A model generated the notes under the pieces. That model saw only the letters and a list, made by a program, of their open reading frames with translations, did no database searches and had not been told where the DNA came from. A stretch of DNA of 64,000 nucleotides from contig NC_087383.1 in the NCBI RefSeq assembly GCF_963675165.1, forward strand, positions 4,804,979-4,868,978. The letters are read 5' to 3'. The DNA is from Halichondria panicea (Eukaryota > Porifera > Demospongiae > Suberitida > Halichondriidae). The position numbers and the translations under genes were made by a program. Position 1 is the stretch's first letter; every line of letters starts with the position of its first letter. Shown here in pieces: positions 11,827 through 27,424 of this stretch.

Positions 11827-12468
11827 AGGGCCGGGACTGGATGACTTTTAGCTATCATTATATTTATAATGTATATATACACTGATCAGCACCAATCATC
11901 CTGCATGGCTGAGGGCCGGGGTATGTATATTAATATTTTATGTCAATGAGCAATGTATAGTCATTTGTCATGAATGTCTTGAAAACCAGAGGATCGATAA
12001 TTCTGTATAATGATATGCATGCAAAGTACGCATGCATGTGAATGATACGTACACGATCACCATGCAGCTAGCAATCGCAATTGTTAATAAGATGTATATA
12101 GCTATGTGAATACAAGTAATTTTTTGGTCAGTTGAATTCCGTGCTAAAACTGTAGTCACATCAGTCATGCATGAATACACATGTAATATCATACACTTAA
12201 TTGTCACTTGCAGGACTATTTTTTATACACATCAAAGTTGTGAATGACGTGAGATTGATTGTCATATGCCCCCCCCCGATACTTCTTGCATTCCTTTGGC
12301 TAATCATAGCACTGATTGCAAATGTTTGCGTATATATATTTTCGATGTAGTAGCGTAGAACCAACTGACAATTTTCAGTTTCGTTAGTTCCTCATACGTA
12401 TGCCACACATGTACAATGTAAATGCATATAAAATTCTACGTTGTTATACAGAAAAAAATTATGTACAA
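11827..12468. other. Intergenic region between convergent HVCN1 and CARD-Death gene 1
   Basis: Both genes end towards this stretch. I see no coding exon and no clear AATAAA for HVCN1. The right part, from about 12200, begins the sequence that is duplicated near 20020. Confidence 0.5.
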
Positions 12469-13000
12469 TCAGCTAGAGGCCTGGCCAACACTGGAAAGAT
12501 GGTTTGCAGCAATTTTTCTAGCTAAGGCACAATTGGATCCACCATATGGATGAGCGACTGCCTTTACCAACACCCTCCAGGTCGGTACTCCATGTTTAGA
12601 AATAGCATGATTGTGTTGCAACCATGTTTCTATTACTGCATATAGCCCTGCCTTCGGTTCATCCTTATGCTTGCTCTGGATAATGTCCATATCAGCTTTT
12701 ACAAGACGAAGAGCTTTACCAAGTTGAATGAACCTGACAGCCAAATCGGATACCTCTTCTACCACATCAAAACAATCTTCGTTATCTGAAATAAAGTAAG
12801 TCAGGTAAATCTTGTTGAATCACATGTTCACCGGTAACTCACCCAGCACAGTCGTGTTATCCACTGACAGAAAGTCGTCACTATCACCACCATCAGCATT
12901 GATTGTAGCACCTGTAATATTGTTGTTGTTTTTACGATTGGATCAAAATATTAAATAAGACTGAACATGCAGTAAATGGGGGGGGGGAAGAAAATGAAAG

Positions 13001-13038
<38 letters not shown>

Positions 13039-16000
13039 TATATGCTTGATCAGAGGCTGTGGCTACTAAATGTTTCATTTTGCTGGCAGAGGAGGCTACA
13101 ATTCGAGAGGGGCCTTTAGTAGCCGCTCTCAAAATAATAATAGTGGCCTATGACTCTAGCATTTCTGCACGTGATAACCATATTTACTTGCAGCTAGCTA
13201 TATGTAGCTATAGGTAGCAGCTTATTGTTAGTGCTTCACAAAGACTTTCATGGCAAAATTTGAGTTTTTGTTTAAACGCCGCTTTTGAACAATGCTGGCA
13301 AAGGAGGCTACTATTTGAGTGCGGCCTCTGATCAAGCAAGAACAATTGTCCTTCATTCAGCAATATTTACCAATGCTTGGTTGTGGACTGTAATCGGCAC
13401 CAGTTTCAGACCCAGGACGCTTGTTTTTCCTTTCTTCAACTTCCTTCTCTGAAAAAGTATATTATAATGACCGTAAAGATGTGGATTACTAATTGCATCA
13501 TGCAGTAGGCTACCGGTAGTTATAATGAAAGCACTATGGGTCTGGTGCTCCGCCTGGTGCTCTGCGTCAGTGGAAGCATTATTTAATTTGCAATGCATGC
13601 AGAGAATGGTTCAGCAAAAAGGTTATAGTTAAAAAGCTGCTTCGTGGGTATTCTAGTCACGTACTTCCTTCGGCACCTGCAATCCATGTGGTGGCAAACT
13701 TTAACAAAATTATGCTAACCTCGAGTCAAACATGGCCATTAATGGGGGCATAATGCGTGGGTGAGTTCCCTGAGATTTGATTAAAAGCCGCCTTAGACGT
13801 TATTCTACTCAAGGATAGTAATAGTTTTGTAAATGCTCAGGCGGTGGCGTAAGTATTTATGACGCCAACATTCTTGTGTGAGCGTGAGATGTTTCACGAA
13901 ATGGGACAACTCTCAACACGGCAAAACTAACTGGCCAGTCAGGAGTAGCATCTCTGTGGACCTATTTTAGGTCATAGGATGTTTACATATATGTCTCGTA
14001 TCTTATTAATTTAATTTTAAGGTGACCCTCCAAATATCCTAGGGAAATTTTTGAAGGTACATGTATGACTTCTAACAGTATAGCAACTGCTGTGTTGAAC
14101 ATTTTGTCATGGAAGGTCAAAATGTAGGCCGCTAGAAACAAAGTACTTTTAAGCGGCCTGGAAATGAGGCTAGTAGAGTATAACCTCGACCTGGTTGTGA
14201 CACAATCACTTCATTGTCAACTGCGCCTCTAGCATCGTAATTATTTATAAATGTGTTGCCTTAAATCGAAAAATAACCGCAGCTCAGAATGGCGACGTAT
14301 TGTTAATACCGTATACAGTATATACAACCTTGGACACCTTGGTTCCAGAGGTAAACCACGCCTTGATCCACCCACTTTATTGATAAACAGCAGTGCCACA
14401 TGGTTGCCTGCGCATGCGCAGAAGATAAGCAGGCCTGTCTCCATAGTAACAGCTGCAACGCGTATGCGCATTTAAGGGACACGCCCATTTTCTGAATTAT
14501 TAAAAAGAAAATTCCCAAGCCGGATAATCGAGGTTCTACTGTAGCACGACATTTTTGAGGCATTTAAATATCATGTCTAAAAGATTTCGTTGAATAATTT
14601 TTGTGGATTGAGTGCTTACTGGAAGCCACGCCTAAAATTTTGGCACGTTATAGAAGATAATTCTAATCAGAGATAAAGGAAAGAGGAAACGAAACTACCC
14701 TCGAATGAACATCCTGTCTAAAAGATTTCGTTGAATAATTTTTGTGGGTTGAGTGCTTACTGGAAGCCACGCCTTTAATTTTCGCACGTTATAGCAGATA
14801 ATTCTAATCAGAGATAAAGGAAAGAGGAAACGAAAGTACCCTCGAATGAACATCCACTCTTTCCCGCAGTATAATCGAGGCTGTCTTTAGCAGCTTATCT
14901 GTAAGGGTGCGAGGTAGCCAAGCTAATGCCTATTTCTATACACTAGCTGTGGAGAATCATAGATACAAGAGAGAGGGATTGGAAACGAGTTCACGTGCGC
15001 CAATACTCCTACAGTAAATTGAGCAGCTGATCCGCGTTATATGCACTAACCCTCAAATTGGTAGACTACTGACGAGGTAAGCCAGGCTCCTTAATGCATG
15101 AATCTATCAGTGCTTAATACTATTGTTGTAGGCACTAGATCTGTGTAAACCAGCTTGTATATAGGCACACTAAACTGGAAGAATGGCAGTAGTTACCCTT
15201 GTGGAGGTGTTTTTGGGGTGTATATCTCCCATTGTAGGTCTTGATAACTGCTTGTTTTCAACTCTATTGCTTCAGCTAGTTTTTATGATGAATAATAATG
15301 CTTATATATATTGGTGAGTAAATAGATTGGAATAGGTGGCTTTTTGTGAGAAGGCTGCAGAGCTTGTACTTTTGGAAGTTCTGAACTAGTGGTTTCAATT
15401 CTAAAAAGCTTATTTTATTGCTTCCATGCTTTTTTTGTCCATACAGATCTGTTGGCGCAGGAGTGCATGAATATTCATGCACTCCTGTTGTTGGCGTTAT
15501 GAGGCAAACTTGTGCATGCAGAGAAAGAATACCAACACTAGCTATATATATATGTATTACTACATGTATGTGCCTTATTAGCACCACAAATTCAATGCTA
15601 GTTGATAGTTATAGCATAGATAGTTATTTTTGTGCATTTTGTGTACACTACAATATAAACCACGCCCACCATACTTCCGTTTAACAAAGATTGGAACATG
15701 AAATCGAGTTCACGTGACTTGTATTTATGGAAAAATAAACCACTAGCAAATGTGCTCATTCTGTGCAGCTCACTTCTATTTAAAGATCTAAACCTATTTT
15801 AGAAGTATAACCAGGACGCTTACACATTATAGCAATCAAAGACCCTAAAATAGCGCTTTGAAGCTTATAGCTTTATTTCCATGTCTCTTTTTACTGCATG
15901 GGTGTGGTCAGTCATTAGCTAGTACTACATGTGGTTCACAGCGTGTTATAAATTGCTGAAGGAGATGATGTCGAGGAAACACATTTCGAGCGAGTTACCC

Positions 16001-16929
16001 ATTGGACGAAAAGTGGATCGTTTTCGAGGCCTCTGTGTAGAACTAATATAAAATTAGTGGTCACGTGCACATGCACCACTTCAGTTTCCAATATCTTCCT
16101 TTATCTATGTTATAATCAAAGGTGGAATTAATGTTCGTGTAGGATTACTAATCCACGAAAATAGCGAAAATTTCGCACTATACGTACTCTCTAAATACAA
16201 AAATTTGGACCAGACGAAATTAACCTGCTATATACGGTACATATACAGTACATAGATTCGTATCTATGGTAATAATTTAGACTGGAAACCACTCCCCTTC
16301 TCTCGGGAGAAAGGGACTGGCAAGCTGCCGTGTTGAGAGTTGTCCCAGTGCGTGAAGAATGTCACGCTGCCACAAGAATGTAAACGTCACAAATACTCAT
16401 GTGCCACCGCCCACACGCTAACTATTACTGCACAAAATATTACCGGCCTCGAGTATAAGTACATTCACTGGCGGTCTGTTATCGAGGCTGAACTAATATC
16501 ACCCGCGCATTACGCATTTTGTGGTTTGTTCTAATTGCATTCCAACAGGACAACTCTCAACACGGCAACTTGCCAGTCCCCAGAGCCCAGAGCGAAGGGA
16601 GTGGTTTCCAGTCTAGTAATAATTATTATATATTTAAACGTACCTAACTTGTCCGTCATGAATTTGTACGATGGCTCTTGTTTGAGTACCCCCAAGAAGG
16701 TCCCAAAACAAGCAGAGTCAACGTCTACTCTGTTCTTTATAGCCTGCATGAAGAACATTGCCTTTTGCTCATTAGTGTAGATCATGTGAATGCACTTGGA
16801 GTGTTCTCCAGAGGACAGCAGATGTTGTGACAGTGCTTTAGTGGACATTGATACAATTTCTCCTTGGATCATTGTCTGAAGCTTGTCATAGTACTTGATA
16901 AGAACCAGGCTCTCAACACTGGCGTTCAT
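12469..16929 (-). CDS. CARD-Death adaptor protein, copy 1, 4 exons, 249 aa
   Basis: Exons in coding order: 16644-16929 (ATG at 16927-16929), 13371-13448, 12843-12911 and 12469-12785 (TGA). Total 750 nt, with phases agreeing at each junction. Residues about 5-95 form a CARD-like helical bundle. A charged linker follows (KEVEERKNKRPG, then an acidic stretch). Residues about 153-240 form a Death domain (LAVRFIQLGKALRL...KADMDIIQSKHKDEP...AVIETWL...PTWRVLVKAVAHP). CARD followed by Death is the layout of vertebrate CRADD/RAIDD, which links death-domain platforms to caspases; whether this is an orthologue or a sponge-specific adaptor is open. A cytosolic signalling role is inferred. The first intron (3.2 kb) is full of repeats. 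The paralogue lies 8 kb away on the same strand. Confidence 0.85.
13002..13036. repeat. (TA)n microsatellite
   Basis: About 17 uninterrupted TA units in intron 2 of CARD-Death copy 1, preceded by a run of G at about 12978-12987. Confidence 0.9.
14575..14854. repeat. 140-bp tandem duplication in intron 1 of CARD-Death copy 1
   Basis: Two adjacent units start GTCTAAAAGATTTCGTTGAA and end near TCGAATGAACATCC. The other gene copy has a single unit at about 23276-23418, so the duplication arose after the gene duplicated. Confidence 0.8.
15458..15487. mobile_element. Second copy of the 30-bp palindrome, with target duplication and empty site
   Basis: Same 30 bases as 10295-10324. TGTTGGCG is repeated at 15450-15457 and 15489-15496, with one extra T at 15488. 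The paralogous intron at about 24031-24045 reads GATCTGTTGGCATTATG without the palindrome, so the unit was inserted here. Confidence 0.8.
16278..16615. mobile_element. 338-bp Mutator-like MITE, 9-bp target duplication, empty site in paralogue
   Basis: Inverted ends TAGACTGGAAACCACTCC. GTAATAATT is duplicated exactly at 16269-16277 and 16616-16624. The other gene copy at about 24971-24986 has a single GTAATAATT followed by ATTATA, which is the empty site. The inner arms (GGGACAACTCTCAACACGGC) also occur singly at about 13910 and 21680, so an older relative was already present before the duplication. The insertion lies 19 bp from the first splice donor. Confidence 0.85.
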
Positions 16930-17073
16930 CTTTTAATAGCTAGCTAGCTAGATCTTTAATACTATACACACCATAAATATTAACCCATAATTATACATAA
17001 ACTGCGGTTTAAAAACGACCTTACCTCGAATCTAATGCTACGTCATTTGCTAAACCACACCCAAACGTCATAT

Positions 17074-18838
17074 CTTTTTTTTTTTATTAATAATACTTAT
17101 TGCAAGTGAGAAGACAAAAGACAAAAGACAAAACAAAAAAACAAACCAAGAAAAAACAACAAAAACATGTGACATAATTTTATAAAGTTCCTGGGTGAAA
17201 ACACATGTTTCAGACCGATAGCACCCGGCCTTCTTGAGTTGCTAGGTCAATAGTGCCAGTGTCTAAGGCCTTCCATGGTGTAGTGGTGGTGAATGACTTC
17301 CTAGAGCCTCTGATGCACATAATCTCTGATCTTATGAGGGAGAAATTTAGCCTACACCTCATCCAATTCAGAGTTGTGCTGTATGTTTTGTCCTGTTTCT
17401 CTGCCAGCATTGAAGCTAGTTTCTTGTAGACAATATCTGCAGCCGGACCCATACCTCCAGCAGCAGAGAAAACCAAAGGCGTAAACGATCCAAATGCACT
17501 CTGTCTATCGTTGCTCCAGAAGCTCTGGGCCACAACATCAAGGCGAGCCCCATCCTCGCGGTTGGTTGTCCAGGGGCGGATCCAGGATTTAAGGAAGGGG
17601 GGTTCTTACAGTACTTCTTGTCCCAAAGCGACGAAATTTTTGTGACCACGCCCCTTTTAAAGTACCACGCCCACTAATTAACCCTCATGTTCTCCCTCAT
17701 GATTTATAAACACAGGAGAGATGGTTGTGACTGGAGGAGAGATAGTAGTGGTCCCCAGTGGAAAGACAGACGGTGGTGGCTGGTGAAGAGGAGACTTGGC
17801 TATAGACTTGTAGAACTTGACCATCAATATATTAATGATTATAGCAATTATACATGTAAGTATGCAGTGTCATTCAATATGCAGTGTCATGCACTCTCCC
17901 TTACCTGAAACTTTCCTCTTCTTACACCAGGAGTCAAGGATTCATGGCTAGATATAATAATATTATCGCTTGACCACGGTGCAAATCAATGTGGCTGCAG
18001 TAGCCAGCCCCACCCTCTTGTTATGTAGAGAGAACCAGCCCCACCCTTTTATTATGCAAAGAGAACCAGCCCCACCCTTTTATTAACGACTTTGTCACGA
18101 CAGTACAGTTAGCTAGCTAGCTAATATATACTAGCTGGAAGGGTAGTTCGTACGAACCCAACGAACTACCTCTGGATCCGCCCCTGGTTGTCCTAAGTTG
18201 GAACTGCTCTTCCGTCACAGGCTGTAAGGTTGGTTCAATATCCACATCTGGACATACTTCGCTCATAAGATTTGCTATGATGTTGCGTATTTCATTATGT
18301 CTTATTGTTGGAAATCCTCCCCTAGAGCAGCTGAGTGCATGCTCTACTGTGAAGTGAAGTCCACAGACACAGTGAGAGGGTAGGTTCTGAGGCTGCCAGC
18401 CGTACCTGAGGCAAAGAGCATCTCTGAAGGCTCCCTTGTGTAGCATGAAACCATGCTCTGCGATAGGCAGCGCTGTTATCCAGCTTGAGGTACCTTTCTC
18501 TGAGCATATTCCAACCATTTTTTTCAAATTGTTTGGTAGTTCTTCATTTAGCTCACTTACTGTCCTGGCTTCCATCTGTCGGCGGAATTTTTTGGCATTG
18601 TTCCTCAGTCTGGCTTGCTCTTGCTTCATTGTAGGTTCGTATATATCGGATTGGTCAAGTATCAGGCTGGCTAGTGGTGCTGAGATTGACATGCTCATCG
18701 TGAACTGACCAGGGCTTGTTTCACACGGGTTTGCTATACCAAGTCCCCCATGGCGGGCTGGGAGTGCCATTATCTGTCTTTCCAGATCACCAAAGGCATT
18801 CTGTCCAGTCAATTTTGGCAAATCCGGCCGTAATTATT
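17074..18838 (-). pseudogene. 5'-truncated non-LTR-type retrotransposon, C-terminal part, interrupted
   Basis: On the minus strand, coding sequence runs from about 18835 to 18187 and resumes at about 17563. It reads through a GLGIANP-type reverse-transcriptase tail, a Cys/His cluster (CVCGLHFTVEHALSC...RHNEIRN), then ARLDVVAQSFW and SAFGSFTPLVF. This order matches the C-terminal half of a reverse-transcriptase family common in sponge and cnidarian genomes; the last part resembles an endonuclease-like fold. A 3' tail follows, with TTGTCTTTTGTCT repeats and an A-rich end at 17074-17086. The reverse-transcriptase core is missing, so the copy was 5'-truncated on arrival. The element at 17572-18185 interrupts it. 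Confidence 0.7.
17572..18185. mobile_element. 614-bp hAT-like MITE inserted in the retrotransposon fragment
   Basis: Perfect 14-bp inverted ends AGGGGCGGATCCAG, with an exact 8-bp duplication GGTTGTCC at 17564-17571 and 18186-18193. Removing it and one duplicate rejoins the interrupted reading frame (RTT...NRED). Inside are three tandem copies of a roughly 31-bp unit CCAGCCCCACCCTTTTATTA at about 18002-18085. Open frames in this interval are element noise. Confidence 0.85.
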
Positions 18839-19049
18839 AGAAAACCCAGAGGTTGGAGGGGAGGTACGACATGCGTAACTTTGTACAGTAGGACACAGTT
18901 AACAGAGATTATGAAACAAAAATTGACGGATAGTATATGATTGTCTCTATGATTGCACACAGCCGCCCATTTTCTGGGTAAAAGTAGATGATTAGGTAGT
19001 ATGGAGTGCCGTTTGTATCAAAATCCTTTTTTTAAGGAACATTGTCCAC

Positions 19050-19519
19050 GAGAAGGCGCTATTCCTCGAGCCACGGATATTTACTAAACATTGGTGTTAT
19101 AAAAGCAGTGCAAACAGTAAAAAGCAGTGATATTTTGTAAAAAGCAGTGATGTTTACTAAAAAGCAGTGATATTTAGTAAAAAGCAGTGATGTTTACTAA
19201 AAAGCAGTGATATTTACTAAAAAGCTTAGTAAAAAACAGTAATGTTTAGTAAAAAGCAGTGATATTTAGTAAAAAGCTTAGTAAAAAGCAGTGATGTTTA
19301 GTCCTTCGACCTACTTGTATATTTGACGACCATAACTAAATATCACTGCTTTTTACTAAGCTTTTTAGTAAATATCACTGCTTTTTAGTAAACATCACTG
19401 CTTTTTACTAAGTATCACTGCTTTAGTAAGTATCACTGCTAAATATCACTGCTTTTTACTAAACATCACTGCTTTTTACTAAGTATCACTGCTTTAGTAA
19501 GTAGAATAGCGCCTTTCTC
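19050..19519. mobile_element. Foldback element whose arms are tandem arrays of a 20-bp unit
   Basis: The ends are inverted repeats GAGAAGGCGCTATTC. The left arm (about 19105-19300) is a tandem array of AAAAAGCAGTGATATTTAGT variants. The right arm (about 19335-19500) is the same unit in reverse orientation. About 35 bp of unique sequence (CCTTCGACCTACTTGTATAT...) lies between them. Unit length varies from about 10 to 22 bp. Confidence 0.75.
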
Positions 19520-20239
19520 AGCGGCCTGGAATCGAGGCTAGTCTACACAGAGGTTGGCCACGCGTCATCAATCATGTGACATTCCTAAGGATGCTCACGT
19601 TGCCATAGATACCGAATAAGTAATAAAAAGGTATGGATACTCTTGCTTTGCCGACTTGCAACACCGGACTAGCTGTGTCTGTTGTCTGGCTGGACAAGAT
19701 TAGCTAGACTATAGGGTAGAGTATAGTTCAGCGGTGCTGTATGCAGCTTGCACTGTACTGGCTGGCAAGAATCTAGTAAACACTGTATGCACTGATAACT
19801 CGCCAGAATAGAGGGGATCGGGTTGGTTAATGAAAGTTTTATATCAAAAGAAGCCAGAGAGGCACATAAAGTTTGCCTTCAGTCTCTAATGACTGTGCAA
19901 CATCAGCTAGGTCAATTTTTGTGCCAGCTCAGCAAAAAAGTGGTGCACGTGATCGTGTCCAACCTCCTCTGGTGAAAACCTTGTTGGGACAGCCTAGTAC
20001 ATGTCGTGAATATTAATTGTCACTTGTATTACAACAAACCTGCGAATTAATGGCATGATCGATTGTCATTGCCCCCCTCCCAATACTTTTTAGTGCATTT
20101 CCTGGCCAATCATAGCATTGCAAATGTCTTGCATTTTCGATATAGTGTATGCACACAGGCACTGTGTCTTCCACCTTTTGTTTTCGGTGTTAGAGTTTCA
20201 GGTTTTACCCTGACACAGGTGATCAACCACCATCCAACC

Positions 20240-20434
20240 TAGTTGGGCGTAGCCCGACTGTCCCTGACGGGAGGTCTGGTTGCAAGCTTATCTTAGATTT
20301 ATTCTGCTGCCACGATGGGGTGCCCTACCAGATAGCAGCATTTTTCACGTGGTTGGTTACACTTCCGCAGAACAAATCTCAGATAAGTTTGCAACCCAAC
20401 CTCCCGTCAGGGATGGTCGGGCCACGCCCAACTA
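20240..20434. mobile_element. 195-bp Mutator-like MITE, same terminus as 5032-5538
   Basis: Inverted ends of about 60 bp start TAGTTGGGCGTAGCCCGAC. CATCCAACC is duplicated at 20231-20239 and 20435-20443 (9 bp). The open frame at 20280-20540 lies across it and is not a gene. Confidence 0.8.
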
Positions 20435-20627
20435 CATCCAACCCAACCAAGAACCAACTGACAATTTTCCGTTAGTTCCTCAATACACCACACATGTACG
20501 ATGTACTGTACATTGTATATATATTATATACAATGCATAATTATAAAATGCTACGATAGTTGGGGAGAGCAACTATATCTACCGGTATATCTACAAAAAC
20601 AAAATGGAATTTTAATACACGTACAAA

Positions 20628-25284
<4,657 letters not shown>

Positions 25285-25576
25285 CTTTAATAGCTAGCTA
25301 GATCTTTAATACACACCCATAATTATTCATAAACTGAAAGTGACCAGAGACCACACCCCATTCATAGTTGAACATGCACTCATATATAGCCTCGATTCCA
25401 GGCCGCACTGTTGTGTGAAAGAGGCTAATAATTTATATATACCGGTAGATACGTTAACTGAATACGTGTAAGTCTACTCACAACACACACAGATCTACGA
25501 TAAAAGAATCACATCTACGTATAATTACATAAAAAACACCTACATGTACAGTGTGTATATAAAACACAAACACATG

Positions 25577-27424
25577 CTAACAGTAGTAGCAAATTTTCTG
25601 CTTCTTTTCATCTGATAAACTTTTAATTTGTGTTGCAATGTTAGCTAGGTCAACAGCAGGCAAAGTCAGCACCTCCAAAAGAGCATCCCAAGTGGCCCCA
25701 TCCCTCCGTACCCAAGTGGAGAGCATCTCAGGATAGCAGTCTTCGGCTTTCCCTCTCTTAGAATTATCAATGCTGTCCAAAGAATTCTTGTCAATGCCAA
25801 GTTCAAGTCCTATATGATTCCATTTGTTGCGGGCATCCCATGTTTCATTTACTAAGAACCTCAAGTGATTGATTTCAAGAGTATTGACTGCAATGTGTTA
25901 GAAAAATGTGTCTAAATTATAGTATACCTGACTAATACATTGTTCCCATATATAATTATGTACATAAAGCACCCTGAAACTATCTTTATTTGCTAGGACT
26001 CTACAGAGACATAAGGGAGCACCCTGAAACTTGCTAAAACTCTACAGAGACATAAGGGAGCACCCTGAAACTACCTTTATTTGGTAGAACTCTACAGAGA
26101 CACAAGGGATCATTATGATATGTTTGTACTAAGTCTTGTGTGTATATTTAACTTACCTCCAATGGGTACTAAAGCAGTAGCACCGGCTCCTTCCCTGATG
26201 GTGTTTTGGAGCTTTCTAATAGACTTTCGTCCACCAAACGATAACTTGAAATCTTTCATTTCACCATCACTGTTTCACCATCACTGAGGTCCATAAAACA
26301 ATCGCCAGATACTTCCTGCTCTAAAAATATCCATGATATGAAAACGAGTAAAACACACTAAGTTACATTGTACAATATCAAACTTGAAAATTGACTTCCT
26401 TACCTCGTAGTATATCTGCGTCGCTTTGGGATATACTCTTACTCCTTAGCCAGACAGTGAGAGCATTTTTATCCATTGATTCTGTGAAACCTGTATTGAC
26501 AATCACATTTTGAGAGGCGAAAGTTAAAAAAATCTTAACAACTTGTTTATAGCTACTGTACTTTTTAAGTCACCACTTGTTTTGCAAAACTATGTACAAT
26601 GAATTTATGGTGTTCAAATGTTGCATATTTAGAGGGTCGTCTTAAATTGAATAAGTACTGTACAGTAGATTCAACTTTTTTTATTTTTACATTATACCTG
26701 ATCCACTTTCATCCTGTTCCCCAGTTTCAGTAACACCAGTTTCAGTAGCACCAGTTTCCTGGACTGGAGCTGTGAGATGTTCTTCCTTTGCTTTCGCATT
26801 GTTGAGTTTGGCCACTGCACAGGAAACAGGAAACAGTAAAAAAACAACCTATTAACCTATTAACTTGCTGGTCATATAATGAGAATTTTTCATGAGGCGC
26901 GTTTTCAAGGGTAGAGCAGTTAACGTGAAAATTAAAACTGGGACACACTCCCATGCACTGGTATTTCACATGCAAAACTCTTTGTGGGTGTAGTTTCCTG
27001 GCATTGAACCGCGAATATTACAACCCATGAACGTTTTTCTGAGGACTTGACCTAAATAGCGAAAATTTTCACCTGCTAACATTTCCCGCTATACGGTATT
27101 ATACTTACACAACTCTTGGGCAAACTTTTGAAATGTTCCTTCTTTGCCAAGAACTTTTTCAATGAACACTTCGAGAGTTGACGGATCACTGCTCACTTTG
27201 TTCGATATGTATCGCATAAATTGATTTGCTTGTTCACCACCGGTTAAAGTCATGTGACTACATTTCTCCTGCTCCTCTTTTGTCAGCAGATTAGCCGAGG
27301 TTGCTTTGACAGATAAGTTAATAATGCTTCCACTGATCAGGTCATGGAGTGTGCCTCGTGACTCACGGAGTAATTTGCTCTCCACACTCTCTGCACTCTG
27401 CGTAGCAGCCATTGTTGTGTTCAT
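25577..27424 (-). CDS. CARD-SAM-Death protein, 5 exons, frame broken by a 14-bp duplication
   Basis: Exons in coding order: 27109-27424 (ATG at 27422-27424), 26698-26814, 26404-26490, 26157-26320 and 25577-25887 (TAG). All donors are strong. Residues about 15-105 are CARD-like (LLTKEEQEKC...FMRYISNKV). A linker has ETGATETGVTETG repeats. The third and fourth exons encode a SAM domain (LTVWLRSKSISQSDADIL, then FMDLSDGE and RKSIRKLQNTI). The last exon is a Death domain (WNHIGLELGIDKNSLDSI...TWDALLEVL). In the fourth exon a 14-bp unit TTTCACCATCACTG is tandemly duplicated (26259-26272 and 26273-26286), adding 14 nt and giving a stop soon after. Exon total is 995 nt; minus 14 it is 981, a whole number of codons (326 aa). 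Either this allele is a pseudogene or the duplication is an assembly error. Confidence 0.75.
25968..26108. repeat. Three tandem copies of a roughly 45-60-bp unit
   Basis: Units run CACCCTGAAACT...CTCTACAGAGACATAAGGGA in intron 4 of the CARD-SAM-Death gene. The middle copy lacks CTTTATTTG. Confidence 0.8.
26871..27097. mobile_element. MITE of the CTATACGG family beside a splice donor
   Basis: The right end is CCCGCTATACGG followed by TA; the left end is eroded. It shares the GTGGGTGTAGTTTCCTGGCA block with 10956-11128 and 29180-29398. Its edge lies about 11 bp inside the intron from the first donor of the CARD-SAM-Death gene. Confidence 0.6.

Larger units (their letters stand above)
12200..17003. 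repeat. Left copy of a gene-sized tandem segmental duplication
   Basis: This segment matches about 20020-25338 along its whole length. The match covers the 3' flank, all four exons, the introns and about 75 bp upstream of the start codon. Differences are mostly transposon insertions private to one copy (16278-16615 here; 20240-20434, 22092-23173 and 24100-24312 there). Divergence is low around the 5' exon and higher around the Death exon. Confidence 0.85.
18839..20627. other. Repeat-rich intergenic block between the duplicated genes
   Basis: No gene was recognised. It contains the foldback array at 19050-19519, the MITE at 20240-20434, and a dispersed repeat at about 19665-19810 that also occurs at 55365-55505. 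From about 20020 it holds the 3' flank of the second CARD-Death gene. Confidence 0.5.

Noticed and set aside
17687-17908. 73-aa plus-strand open frame
   Set aside because: It falls entirely within the hAT-like element at 17572-18185 and has no transposase similarity.
19100-19500. Regularly repeated 20-bp units suggesting a CRISPR array
   Set aside because: There are no constant-length unique spacers, the units touch each other, both orientations are present and the genome is animal. It is a foldback element.
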